The notes: generated by a model from the sequence alone, not told the origin. 25,093 bases of DNA from Stentor coeruleus (GCA_001970955.1 MPUH01001055.1:1-25093); one strand, 5' to 3'. Positions 1 through 9,330 are shown, counted from the first letter of the stretch. Translations and numbers: made by a program.

Positions 1-1573
1 ATTACCGAATATATAATATCATCTTATAGTTGCATAATGACTACAAATCAGCTTTCAGTGATTAAAAACATTATAATAAATATATTATTTTTTAAATAAA
101 CTAACAGTAATTTCTGCATTTGTTACAAAACTATCAAACTTAATCGATTTCAGTATATCTCCTATAATAAAAAGCACATTAGGAATTTATTTTCAAAAAT
201 CCCTTCCAGATAATTCTCCATTAATTGTAAATTCAAATATTGCATTATACGCTATTCGAGTTCTAGCAGCATCAGTCACTGAATTACAAATTTCAGTAGG
301 AGAAAATATGCTTAAAATTCCTAAATCTATTATAATAAACTCTGATTCAATTTATGATATTGAGTATCTTATCTATCCTCTAGTTAATAATGAAGTTAAA
401 TTTGAAGTGAATTTCTGTATATCAGGTACATACATAAACAATAATCTTAATCTAGTAACACAAAATAATACTGAACTAGACACTGAAACTATTTATGCAA
501 CAATCCAAGGTGAATTTTCAAATAACAAAAAATATGAATGTGCTTATTTACTCCCTGATCAAACATGGAGCACAAATGGTTGCATAATTTTTGATTTGAT
601 TAACAAGAAAATTACAATGGCTTTATCTCATCAATCAACATTTAAAGTATATGAAATATCTTCTAGTTATTCAGGTGTAATTGGAATTGGGCCAATAATT
701 ACTACTTGTGTATTGTTAATAATTACAATATTATTAATTATAGCTTTTTATATCATTGATAAAAATATAAATGATGAGGCTGAGCATAAAAACAAATACA
801 TTGTATATCCAATAGCAAATCTTTTTATTCGTCAATCTAATGGAAAAAGAATTTCATCAGTTATGTATTTATTCTTTACATATATTGTAATGTTATGCTT
901 GATAGGTTTAATATCTCAAATATTTAAATCACCAATAGATGATAATTATAGTAAATATAAGATTTTTACTATTAGTGATATTTATTCTGGAGTTATAGGT
1001 TGGATATTGACTCAGTTATTTTCTATTCCAATTTACTTTTTTTTATTCAATGACAAAGTGTCTTTAAAATGCATAAAAATTGTGAGGATAATTGCTATTA
1101 TTATATCGTTTTTATGTGTTATAAGCATTATAATAATGACAGTGTTTTATTGTAGACAGTTCACATTTTGTTGGATTATAAACTTTTTTATATTTATGCC
1201 TTTGCAGTTGTTGTTAGAAACTATTTTTGCATATTTTATGTGGAAAATTCGAAAATCACAAATACCTGAATCTCCGTTAAAAGTTAAACCTGAAGCAGAA
1301 AACCTTAATACTCCGATAGAAGATGATGGAAAATTTTTAGTTGAAGAAAAAAGTTACCCGAGACCAGTAGAAAAATCTATAAGTTTTGATTCGGGCACTG
1401 CTGATTTTACTTCATTGAATCAAATTAGTCATTTGATTGCTAGTAATAAGGTGCAAAGCTTTAATTCAAATGATAATGAGGTTCAACTTTATGAGCAAAA
1501 TTCTTATTCAATAGAAAATAATAAAAAAGTGAATGATGAATATGACGATATTGAATTTATACAACTTAATTAG
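1..1573 (+). CDS. GPS-motif multi-pass membrane protein (polycystin-1/REJ-like), 5' end outside window, one frameshift
   Basis: The long open frame runs from about position 80 to the TAG at 1571-1573. The ATG at 308 is internal, because the same frame reads back upstream with sensible protein sequence. A second open frame covers 1-96 and joins it only if one T is dropped from the T6 run at 88-93. The extracellular part ends in a GPS-like motif (CAYLLPDQTW, later SHQSTFKVYE), with the conserved Trp and Cys but a degenerate second Cys pair. It is followed by about five hydrophobic segments (counting from the ATG at 308: residues 126-149, 185-207, 225-248, 258-281 and 286-311) and a cytoplasmic tail of about 110 residues rich in Ser, Asn and Glu. 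This order is that of GAIN/GPS proteins of the polycystin-1/REJ kind, which sense signals at the surface or cilium. The ligand is unknown. The frameshift may be a sequence error or an inactivating lesion. Confidence 0.6.
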
Positions 1574-2340
1574 AAGTTATTAGTTATTATAATTTTAGAT
1601 AAGCTGAGTTTAAGATTCAACTTTTTAATACAAGATACTATATTTATTCTAAAATTTATAGAAAATACATTAGTGATAATAATAATCGTACTTTGAAAAT
1701 TGGGGACTGTTTATAAAATAGTATTTTTAAAACAATTAATACTCAAATTCAATACTTATTTCAATAAAAGTTTTAGTCCTGGAAATGATTTTATGCTTCA
1801 ACCTTACTTCATTAATAGAATCTGATTAATTTTTTATCAATTGTTTAGCTTAAAGAAAATTATTTTACAAATATACGATAATTCTGATAGTGTTATTATA
1901 TTTTGAGTAACTACAATGATTAATATTAAGTTTAAATTAGAAATAAATTCAAGTATTTCAGATGAAATAAAGATATTTTACTTTTTATTAGTATTGATAT
2001 AAAAGTGCTTAAAGTAAGCAAAAACTTATAGATGTTGTATTTAAAACCTCAGAATTGCACAGAAAATTAAAAAAAATATTGAAATATACAATCGAAATAT
2101 GTTTTACTGAACAAAATTTATAAAAAAAATTAATTAGCGTAATGCAACAGAAGCTTACAGTATATTAGATATTGTATTAAGGACACAAGGTGCAAGTAAT
2201 ATGAAAAGATTATAGTAGGTATTGTGAATAAAATCAGAGAATGCGCTATTTAGCAAAAAACTGTAAAAATTAAAGAAGAATTTAACTAACTGAAGCAGCA
2301 ATTTATACTAAATCGAAATACCAATTTATCCAAAAAAAAT
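1574..2340. other. Intergenic stretch; possible decayed coding relic at about 1990-2340
   Basis: There is no intact gene. Between about 1990 and 2340 the + strand gives helix-like peptide in one frame, for example ATEAYSILDIVLRTQGASN near 2143-2200. A frame change then leads to YEKIIVGIVNKIREC. Both parts are interrupted by in-frame TAA and TAG codons. I recognise no family. AT-rich DNA often yields Lys/Ile/Asn-rich peptides by chance, so this is only a possible pseudogene. The remaining sequence shows nothing identifiable. Confidence 0.25.
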
Positions 2341-2661
2341 CTGCAATCCTACAACTTTTCAGCATAAAATTATTAACATATAAAATCTCCTTCTTCATTC
2401 ATAATAACCCAATACATAATTAATAAAAAATCTCAGATCTAAACCATAGCACAATCTATAAATTTTCAAAACATATTTTTCACTTCTCAACTCTCAAAAA
2501 AATCCTAATTTCCCAATACCTTATCTAAGCAATTAGCATAAAAATACCTCACAAAATTAAACCTCAAACTAAATAAAATATAAAAGCCCCATAAATCTGA
2601 TCTTCTAACCTAAACCCAATACCCAAACTTACAAAACCAATAATTTAATATAAGATAATAC
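2341..2661 (+). promoter_or_regulatory. G-depleted A/C-rich upstream block before the condensin gene
   Basis: By hand count, 2341-2640 contains about 73 C and only about 8 G. The skew stops at the ATG at 2662. Similar blocks precede the starts at 5595 and 6643, and mirror-image T/G-rich blocks precede the minus-strand starts at 7842 and 9139. I infer that this is the promoter plus 5' leader; no TATA-like core element is claimed. Confidence 0.35.
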
Positions 2662-4161
2662 ATGGCCGCTACAACAAAACCCATAAACGAGCCTAGTACT
2701 TTGCAAACTGAAGGCATAGAAAAGTTCCAAAAAACCGTAATGCTTTTACTAAAAAACAAAGTCAATAAATCAAATGCATTTGAAAACAGGATGATTGGTG
2801 AAATCGACGAAATCTTCAATTTAGCCAAAGCAAATTTCGGTGAAGAACAATGGCGACAATTTTCTACAGTTTTAGATGCATGTGGTAAAATCTACGGTTA
2901 TTGTGTCGATTATCTACACGAAGAAGTGTTTAAAATATTAGGAGGAGTTAACAGAACTATAGACTCTGAGCGGTTGACTGATCAAAAAGCTCCAATTTTA
3001 GCGCGAAAAATAATACAGGGGGGGTCAACCCTTGAGCAAAATGAGTTTGCAATAAATTTTAAAGAATTTGATAAATGCTTGAAATCTGATCCTTTCTTTT
3101 CAGCAATGTCTAAGAAATTCGATACTAGTAATGCTTCAAGTTTATTACTTAATAATACAAGCATAAATGCTGAGATAAATCTTATTCTAACACCTGATGA
3201 TATTGTTATTGGTAAAGAACAAACACCTATGATGGCTGAAGTAAATCTTGAAGGTATAGTCACGTTTTCAGAAAATGAATTAGTAAAAATGGTTTTGAGT
3301 CAGAAAATATTGGATATTGAATCTCAGTTGTGCTTACCGACTATGGGTTCACAGATGTTTGAACCATTTTGGAAAACTTTAAATGAACATATTGATATCC
3401 CTGATATTTTAAATGAATCAGTATCTTCGGTAAATGATGAAGTAAGCCAGGAGATTTTGGAAGATTATACAGATTATGTAAGGCCAGAGACAACTTTAGA
3501 AGAAAGAATAATAAATGATGTGAATTTGAATTTCTTAGAGAATTCGAGCAAAGTGTTTTTCCCAAGAAACTCAATTGTAACTGGAGTGACTCAGAAGGTA
3601 AAAAAACGAAAACGTAAGGAAAGGGTTAAGGATGAAATAAAAAATGAACCTTTTTGTATATTGAAAATTGAAGAAGATACTGGAGAGAAAAACCTTTTAA
3701 GTTCTGAAGAGAGGGCTAAATATTATAGAGATCGTGGGAGTAAAATTATAGAAAAAGGGTATAAAGAAAGTAGACTAGGCCAATTGTTTACAAGAAATGG
3801 GAAATTTGTAGGCATTTCCTTATTAGAACATGGAGAAAACACTGAACTATTAGAAAACCCTGAACCTCTCTCAATCGACCCTTTTGCTGAACCTATTCCC
3901 TATGAGCCTCTCCCGAAATCCCAAAACTTCATGAACACCAACAACATAAAATTCATAAAAGACTCATTTTGGAAAGTAATTGAAAGTAGCAAAAACTCTG
4001 ATTTCCTCTCTTTAATCTCTTATTTACCTTCTGAAGCTACTGAAGCTGAAATCGAGCATCTTTCTGTACACACTTGCTTTGTAACGATGCTTCATCTAGC
4101 TAATGAGCACTCTTTGACCTTGGAAAAATTCTCAGATTGCAATTTTTTAATTAAAAAATAA
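2662..4161 (+). CDS. NCAPH: Condensin complex subunit H (CAP-H / Barren / Brn1 kleisin)
   Basis: This 499-residue kleisin closes the SMC2-SMC4 ring of condensin and recruits the HEAT subunits for chromosome compaction and segregation in the nucleus. Three CAP-H blocks are visible. Residues 20-96 hold the N-terminal SMC-neck region (KSNAF near 36-40, then LDACGKIYGYCVDYLHEEVF and KILGG at 71-95). Residues 120-165 hold STLEQN...SDPFFSAMSKKFD. The last 75 residues form the winged-helix end, with FWKVIE and TMLHLANEHSLTLEKFSDC. The middle is acidic and poorly conserved, with a basic KKRKRKER patch near residue 315, as expected for the linker. It is shorter than the animal protein (about 740 residues). 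The ATG at 2662 directly follows an A/C-rich leader and places the conserved block at the usual distance. CAP-H rather than condensin-II H2 is favoured by the LHLANE...DC ending. Ciliates often carry several CAP-H paralogues, so which one this is cannot be told. Confidence 0.93.
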   Translation: MAATTKPINEPSTLQTEGIEKFQKTVMLLLKNKVNKSNAFENRMIGEIDEIFNLAKANFGEEQWRQFSTVLDACGKIYGYCVDYLHEEVFKILGGVNRTIDSERLTDQKAPILARKIIQGGSTLEQNEFAINFKEFDKCLKSDPFFSAMSKKFDTSNASSLLLNNTSINAEINLILTPDDIVIGKEQTPMMAEVNLEGIVTFSENELVKMVLSQKILDIESQLCLPTMGSQMFEPFWKTLNEHIDIPDILNESVSSVNDEVSQEILEDYTDYVRPETTLEERIINDVNLNFLENSSKVFFPRNSIVTGVTQKVKKRKRKERVKDEIKNEPFCILKIEEDTGEKNLLSSEERAKYYRDRGSKIIEKGYKESRLGQLFTRNGKFVGISLLEHGENTELLENPEPLSIDPFAEPIPYEPLPKSQNFMNTNNIKFIKDSFWKVIESSKNSDFLSLISYLPSEATEAEIEHLSVHTCFVTMLHLANEHSLTLEKFSDCNFLIKK

Positions 4162-4177
4162 ACATAAAACTTAAATA

Positions 4178-5120
4178 TTATATTTCAATTGGCTTCAATA
4201 TTGGCTTTCTTATATGTCTCATAGTTGACCCTAATTGTGTTGGGACAAAAAGTGCATGTGAATAATATTGTTTAGGAAGACCAATTCTATCATCTGGAAT
4301 ATAACTATTGAGTCTAGGTTTAGTAGTACTATGAATTATATAGCCCCAGTCATAGATTTATTTTCCTTTTCTTGTTCAAGGCGAAGTTTATGTTCTTCTT
4401 CACGAATATTTCAGTTCCTTTCCATTTTCTGGAATTCTTCTTCACATTTATCTATTGGAGGAATATTTTCACTAAGCCTAATCTTAGTGTTATCTGAGAT
4501 TTCTTCAAGTCTCTCTTTTTCTTGTTTAAGCTTCATTGCTGTTGCTTGGAACATAGATAACTCGCTTACTGTTGCATCATTTTTCTTGTAAGTTTTTTAA
4601 TTCTTGATTGGAACTCATTAACTTTTTCTGCTAGTTCTAATGTCCCTTGTCTCCCAGTAAGCGCTTGAACTCTAAGTCTATCAGCTAAATTGCTTATCTC
4701 TTCTAAAGCCAGCTCTTTTTCTAACAACTGCTCTTTTTTACTATTCAAACGCTCTTCTAGTACTTGGATTTTAGCTTCTGTAAGTTCCTGTTCGGTTGAA
4801 TTGATTTCCAAATCAAGCATTGTGACGCGTTGTTCTGCAAGATCAAGTTTAGTTTAATCTTTCCAAAGAAAGTGCGGCTTCTGATTACTGCTGAGATACA
4901 GTTTCGAGCTTGTGCTGCTGTTTTATTAAGTCTTGTCTTAGGTCTTTAACTTTATTTAAGAGGGTTTTCTCGCTGAGAAAGCTAGATTTTGTTATGTTGA
5001 TTTTACAGAATAGAATTAGGAATGTGTTTTGGATTTTTTGTTTGAAGTTAAATGGTTGATAGGTTTGAGGATTTTTAAGTGGGCTTTAATTGCTGGTTTT
5101 TTTTTTTTACACTTGGACAT
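4178..5120 (-). pseudogene. CCDC146: CCDC146/MBO2-like coiled-coil gene, C-terminal relic with several lesions
   Basis: The minus strand encodes the C-terminal third of a CCDC146-type ciliary/centriolar coiled-coil protein, but in pieces. The recognisable parts in order are: LLNKVKDLRQDL; a stop (TAA) after an SQQ; a shift near 4850; LDLAEQRVTMLDLEINSTEQ; EERLNSKKEQLLEKELALEE; GTLELAEKVNEF; a missing base near 4577 within RKMM|ATVSEL; ATAMKLKQEKERLEE; an in-frame TGA near 4410; a shift near 4336; and the family-typical ending SYIPDDRIGLPK...GSTMRHIRKPILKPIEI, with its stop at 4178-4180. I count two in-frame stops and at least three or four frameshifts in under 950 bases. Stops together with shifts make real decay much likelier than sequencing error. 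Most of the N-terminal two thirds is absent. The ATG at 5118-5120 lies beside an A12 run and may not be ancestral. The stop sits 16 nt from that of the condensin gene, tail to tail. Confidence 0.85.
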
Positions 5121-5159
5121 AGTTTTGTATTTTAACTTTTATATTCATTATGTGGTTTC

Positions 5160-5594
5160 TGAGAAATAACCGAAACTAATTTAAAAATCAAATCTTAACA
5201 AAAGCAAATAGATATTTTCCTTATGAATCCTACCTTTTCTTGCATCTATATAGAAAATCTATCTTAAACTTCCTTAGTTTCCTTTCAAAAATTATATTTT
5301 CTTCTAAAAAGTTTTTATCTCCTCAAAAACCCTGAATTTTCTTATAAAACTATCTAAAATCTTTAATATTCACCAATCCACAAGCATTCCTTTTACTATA
5401 ATAAAGCTGATCCAACAATTATTTCGCCTCATATTCCATCAAAATCCAAAACTTTTAGCCTAATCCCACTAATTTTCCTATGTTTTATTAGCTTATATTC
5501 ATGCTCAAAATCTGAAAACCTACTCACATATTTTAATATTTTACATTCAAAAATCATGAAAATGATTATAATGTTGTAGTATAATTAATAAATC
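5160..5594 (+). promoter_or_regulatory. G-poor A/C/T-rich block upstream of the PLAC8-family gene
   Basis: This non-coding stretch is depleted in G on the + strand (about 15 G in 5221-5520 by hand count) and ends at the ATG at 5595. I infer it is the promoter/leader of the gene that follows. Nothing else is recognisable in it. Confidence 0.3.
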
Positions 5595-5906
5595 ATGGTA
5601 GACTTTGATGAAAATTTGTTTGGATGTCTAAGTTCTCTGTCCATTTGTAGTATAGCATTGATTCCAGGAGGCTGTTGTATTTTACAAGCTATAGCTGTGG
5701 ATAGGGCATTAGAAAAAGGTATCATTGGTGCTTGCATATTTTCTTGTATGCTTTTATGTATAGGCTCATCTCTCAATCGTGCGAGAATCAGAGATCGCTA
5801 CAATATTGAAGGAAGTCATTTAAAAGACTGTCTTATATGGATATGCTGTACTCCATGTGCAGCTACACAAGAATATCGAGAAGTACGACGAAGAGAAGGT
5901 AACTAA
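5595..5906 (+). CDS. PLAC8-family cysteine-rich small membrane protein
   Basis: This protein of 103 residues matches the PLAC8 family (placenta-specific 8, cornifelin, plant PCR/FWL). It opens with the DENLFGCLS block. GGCCILQAIAVDRA follows (residues 25-38) where the family has its first CCxxx...C cluster. A hydrophobic stretch spans 42-57, then RARIRDRYNIEG (62-73) and the diagnostic C-terminal LIWICCTPCAATQEYREV (80-97). Members sit in or at membranes through their Cys-rich helices and are linked to metal handling or size control in plants. The role in ciliates is unknown. The length is normal for a single-domain member. A 15-nt GT...AG string falls inside the CCTPCA motif near 5848-5862, but removing it would destroy the conserved motif, so I treat it as coding. 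Confidence 0.88.
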   Translation: MVDFDENLFGCLSSLSICSIALIPGGCCILQAIAVDRALEKGIIGACIFSCMLLCIGSSLNRARIRDRYNIEGSHLKDCLIWICCTPCAATQEYREVRRREGN

Positions 5907-6642
5907 TTTTCCTAAGCTAACTAATTATATTATTATAAAATATATGAGCAACTAGAGAGAATTATAAGGATTGTCTATAACTCATAAGTCTTCAGCTTGA
6001 ATAAACATCCACTAATTATTTTCTTTGATATAGTTGTTTAAATTATGATGTATTTAGCTGGTAACTTAATTTTAAGTAATAAATACAAGAATTATTCTAA
6101 ACTTTAACGCTATAATGATTTTTGTTAATAAAAAAACTTTAATTATTGGTATTATTTGTTGGGATAGTATTATTTATGATTTATCTGAATTTTTTTAAAG
6201 TATTCAATTTATTTAATAAGTAACAAAGTCAACCCATAATCCAATATTAAAAATGGTCTTATTAATATTTGAAACATAATTTCTTATCCCAATCTTCTTA
6301 ATCTAGCAACTTCAACTTTTAAGTATTTTTTCAAATCATTCAAAACTGATATTCTCGCTACTTTTACAAAATTTTCAATCTTTCATTCCTACCCATAACC
6401 AAGCCATGCCTTTAACTTTTTCTCAAGAATAAAAAAATATCACAAAACATCCAATTTCTAATCCTTTCACTTTAAAAACACCAAAAAACCCCTTCAAAAT
6501 GCTTTGACTCCAAATCCTCACTTCCAAAAATCATCCAAATCCTAACAGTCACTTTTATCAATCCCAACCCTAATTTCACAAAATCTTCAACAACAAATAA
6601 AATTTCCAACATTCACCAGGTGAAAATATTTATAAAGCATAA
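5907..6642. other. Intergenic; G-depleted A/C-rich block at about 6240-6642
   Basis: No gene is visible. The first 330 bases are plain AT-rich sequence. From about 6240 to the ATG at 6643 the + strand is strongly G-poor (about 10 G in 6301-6600 by hand count), like other upstream blocks in the window. It is probably the promoter/leader of the gene at 6643. Confidence 0.4.
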
Positions 6643-7359
6643 ATGTCAGAGATATTAAACGAAAGCAGAGATGAGAAATTATATCAGCAGCTAACAGAGA
6701 ATGATTGTGGTAAAAAAGTTTTCATAACAAGTGAAGACCCAATTGGTCTTTACAATCATACGATAAAACAATTTAATGCTGCTTGCAATCGAACTTGTGA
6801 TGGGTCATATGAAAAAATAGATCAAAACTGTTTATATGGAGCATGGATGCTTAGATGGTGGACTTTATTAAGATGTGATACAAACGTGTTTTTCTTGATT
6901 GTTTCATTTGTGATAAATTTTGTTGTAAGTTTGATTCCAATACTCAATTTAGTTGATTTTGTGATTTGGATTATGGTCTGGCTACTTTATGAAAGGGCTT
7001 ATAAGATCCATAAAAGGACTAATCAAAGTTTATCACAAGATCCTTTTAAGTATATGGTTCATAACAATAACCTTTGTGCTAAAGCAAAACTTTATAACTT
7101 ATATTATGAAATGCCTGTTTCAACACTAAGCTCGCTTGGGATGAGAGAAAGTCAGATTGAAATACTAAAATCAAGAAAAAAAGGTTCAACTGTGACTTTT
7201 ATGATCTACAATGACAGGTTTAAATCTTCATGGTCGCGTTTTGGTTTCCTAAGAATTTACCACATCATCCAACTCCTTATTTGTATCGGGGGAGTTCTTC
7301 TAGCAAATCTAGCAATTTACCCAAAGATCCATATCAATGAAGTATTTCAATCAACTTAA
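6643..7359 (+). CDS. Uncharacterised membrane protein, about three transmembrane segments
   Basis: I do not recognise the family. The 238-residue product starts with a hydrophilic, Cys-containing region of about 70 residues (CGKK, CNRTCDG, NCLYGAWMLRWW). A long hydrophobic stretch at about 84-117 (FFLIVSFVINFVVSLIPILN, then VDFVIWIMVWLLYE) could form two membrane passes. A loop of about 90 residues, mostly charged, precedes a last hydrophobic segment at about 208-229 (IYHIIQLLICIGGVLLANLA). The Cys and Trp residues before the first segment suggest a folded membrane-proximal domain. The ATG at 6643 follows an A/C-rich leader. The gene converges on the basic-protein gene at 7372-7842 with a gap of only 12 nt. 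It looks intact, with no stop or shift. Confidence 0.7.
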   Translation: MSEILNESRDEKLYQQLTENDCGKKVFITSEDPIGLYNHTIKQFNAACNRTCDGSYEKIDQNCLYGAWMLRWWTLLRCDTNVFFLIVSFVINFVVSLIPILNLVDFVIWIMVWLLYERAYKIHKRTNQSLSQDPFKYMVHNNNLCAKAKLYNLYYEMPVSTLSSLGMRESQIEILKSRKKGSTVTFMIYNDRFKSSWSRFGFLRIYHIIQLLICIGGVLLANLAIYPKIHINEVFQST

Positions 7360-7371
7360 CTAGAATAACAA

Positions 7372-7842
7372 TTATTCATTTAAAGCGCCTATTTTACTAT
7401 CTATAAAATGTGATTTTCTCATGATCATTTTCGCACTTCTTACTCTAAGAATATCCCCAAATTTATTTTTCGTGTCGATTTTGTCTTTAGTTTTTTCTAA
7501 TTCTGAATACCTTATATTAGATTTAAAAATACTGGAACTTTTTTTGCCAGGTAGAGATTCTTCAGGATCCTTGTGTTTTAGGATTTTTATTAAGGAATTC
7601 GATCGGAAAATGAACTTGATTCTGCTTTTAGGTTTGATTTTTATTGGAGAACGAGAATGAACGGAATGAACTTGACGTTTTGTAGGAGTTTCTAGTGTTT
7701 TGTAGTAATTTTTTACAATCACGATTTTACTCTCCAAGTTAGAGCTCATGTATGTCTGTGGAAATTTTGAAGCTTTTGCGATTGACACTTTTTTGATAGG
7801 ATTCGCTGATGATTTCGCCCTTTCAACCCATTTTCCCAGCAT
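7372..7842 (-). CDS. Uncharacterised small basic protein
   Basis: This open frame of 156 residues has a clear ATG at 7840-7842. Its product is very rich in Lys, Arg and Ser, with no transmembrane segment and no motif I recognise. Notable parts are MLGKWVERAKSSANP at the start, VHSRSPIKIKPKSRIKF in the middle and LRVRSAKMIMRK near the end. Such basic, low-complexity proteins in ciliates are often cytoskeletal or nucleic-acid binding, but that is only a guess. The + strand upstream (7843-7990) is T/G-rich, that is A/C-rich on this gene's strand, as for other genes here, which supports a real gene. The antisense frame at 7421-7660 looks like a shadow. Confidence 0.6.
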   Translation of the reverse strand: MLGKWVERAKSSANPIKKVSIAKASKFPQTYMSSNLESKIVIVKNYYKTLETPTKRQVHSVHSRSPIKIKPKSRIKFIFRSNSLIKILKHKDPEESLPGKKSSSIFKSNIRYSELEKTKDKIDTKNKFGDILRVRSAKMIMRKSHFIDSKIGALNE

Positions 7843-8539
7843 GTGTTTTTTATTATATTAATCAAAAGTATAAGAATTTTTATGAAAAGGGTTTTTTATT
7901 AAGGTTTTCAGATGTTTGCGGATAAGGTAATTTTGAAGGAGTTTATTATTATTATAAATTGGTTTATTAGAATACTTAGATATTTTGGTTATGCTTAAAA
8001 ATTGAATTAAGGTTCATGATAATAAAATAATTTTTATGATATGAAATGATGTGAAGGTATTATAGTATTTATTTTTATTTGATATAAAAAGGATATGCTG
8101 CTATTATTATTTTTTTCCATTTTTGCTTTGTAAGTTGATAATTTTATTTATATTACAGGATTGATTTACTATAGAACCACATTGATATTTAATATTAAGT
8201 TTTAAAAAATGCACACTTTTAACTAAACTCAATATTTTCCAAGATTATCCATTATTAAATCCAATTACTTCCAATAAAATAGTATTTTCTATATTATCCA
8301 ACAATAAATCAACTAAAAATCTTCTTTCTTCACCCTAACCCTGTACTTATTAAACAATCACAAATAATTCCATACTTCCTAAATCCAAATTCCAATTAAA
8401 ATATTAATATTCTATCAATAATATCTACATGGAAATTTTATTCACACAAATCACATTAAATTTCACACATATCAAACCAATCAATCTAAACTATCATATT
8501 CACTTTAAAAATATATAAAAAAGTATACTTAAAAATAAA
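7843..8539. other. Intergenic; T/G-rich leader of the minus gene, then an orphan A/C-rich block at about 8200-8525
   Basis: Bases 7843-7990 are C-poor on the + strand and likely hold the promoter of the minus-strand gene ending at 7842. The middle is unremarkable AT-rich DNA. About 8200-8525 is extremely G-poor (about 5 G in 8221-8520 by hand count), as seen upstream of + strand genes, yet no + strand start follows it. No RNA gene was recognised. Confidence 0.4.
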
Positions 8540-9139
8540 TCAATGAGCCAAATAAGAATTTGGTCTCCCACCACTAAAGCAAGATGTGATAGTATATGCT
8601 CCAGGTCCAGGTGAGGCTGATTTTTGTTTATCAGCGAATGACTTGCTACGATAAGATTTTGGAATGAACCCTCCAGCTGCAGATTTGTAGAGAAGGGTAT
8701 ATTTAATATTGTAAGCGCATGGCCCAGGAGATTTTGGCCTAGTTTTTGTGTTTAAACGGGGATATAAAGAGTAGCTTGGCTGAGTTTTTTCATAAAGATA
8801 AGGATTATAAGCACCAGGTCCTGGTTGTTCTGAGACCCGTTTGTGACTAAATTCAGTTTTAGGCTTTCCTAAAAAAATTGCTCCAATACCTGGCTCAGGA
8901 GTTATAGTATAAGCTGTTGGTGGAGGAATATCTACGTTACCTGCATTGATAAGCTTACTTCTTTCTCCGATTCCAAAAGAACAACTACGTGACGATGCTG
9001 TCGAAGGTCTATCTAGAAACTCTCTACCTATCGGAGCTGTAGGCTTACTAAATCTTGCAGCTTTGCCAAAACTACTTCCTTGGGATTTCCCAAAAGTGGA
9101 AAAAGATACTTCCATATTATAAACTAAATTATCTTTCAT
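8540..9139 (-). CDS. SHIPPO / sperm-tail PG-rich repeat (STPG) protein
   Basis: This 199-residue protein carries the Pro-Gly-Pro-Gly-x-Tyr repeats of the SHIPPO/STPG family (ODF3/CIMAP, STPG1). They are PPPTAYTI at 72-79, EQPGPGAYNP at 104-113, SPGPCAYNI at 137-145 and SPGPGAYTI at 176-184. The first and third are degenerate. FGK/FG-containing spacers near the N-terminus (STFGKSQGSSFGKAARF) also fit the family. Members associate with axonemal or cortical microtubules, some as microtubule inner proteins, so a ciliary or cortical role is likely. Translation may start at residue 1 or at Met9; the sequence does not decide. The upstream + strand (9140-9330) is C-poor, matching the leader pattern of neighbouring genes. 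The gene appears intact. Confidence 0.87.
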   Translation of the reverse strand: MKDNLVYNMEVSFSTFGKSQGSSFGKAARFSKPTAPIGREFLDRPSTASSRSCSFGIGERSKLINAGNVDIPPPTAYTITPEPGIGAIFLGKPKTEFSHKRVSEQPGPGAYNPYLYEKTQPSYSLYPRLNTKTRPKSPGPCAYNIKYTLLYKSAAGGFIPKSYRSKSFADKQKSASPGPGAYTITSCFSGGRPNSYLAH

Positions 9140-9330
9140 GCTTTCAAAAATTATTCAGCCCTAAAACATTAATTTTGATAATTTTTTCTTTTTGGCGATT
9201 TGGTTGAGTTGTTGTGATGATTTTATGTGATTTGAAAACAGAATTGATTTAAAGGTAGGATAATAAGGTCAAAAGAGTTTGTTGAAGGGTTTTTTAAAGT
9301 TATAAGATTCTAAACTTACCAGAAAATTGT
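9140..9330 (-). promoter_or_regulatory. C-poor (A/C-rich on coding strand) leader of the SHIPPO gene
   Basis: On the + strand 9181-9300 has about 30 G and about 3 C by hand count. Read on the gene's own strand this is the same G-depleted leader found before other genes here. It is an inferred promoter/leader; no defined element was identified. Confidence 0.3.

Noticed and set aside
4268..4591. + strand open frame of 107 codons
   Set aside because: It is antisense to the CCDC146 relic, whose minus-strand peptides match a known family; the + frame matches nothing.
5848..5862. A 15-nt GT...AG string in the PLAC8 gene that could be another tiny intron
   Set aside because: It contains no stop and its removal would delete the conserved CCTPCA motif, so it is coding.
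8331..8342. CACCCTAACCCT, resembling the telomere C-strand
   Set aside because: Only nine bases match the repeat and it lies in a C-rich, G-poor block where such strings arise easily.
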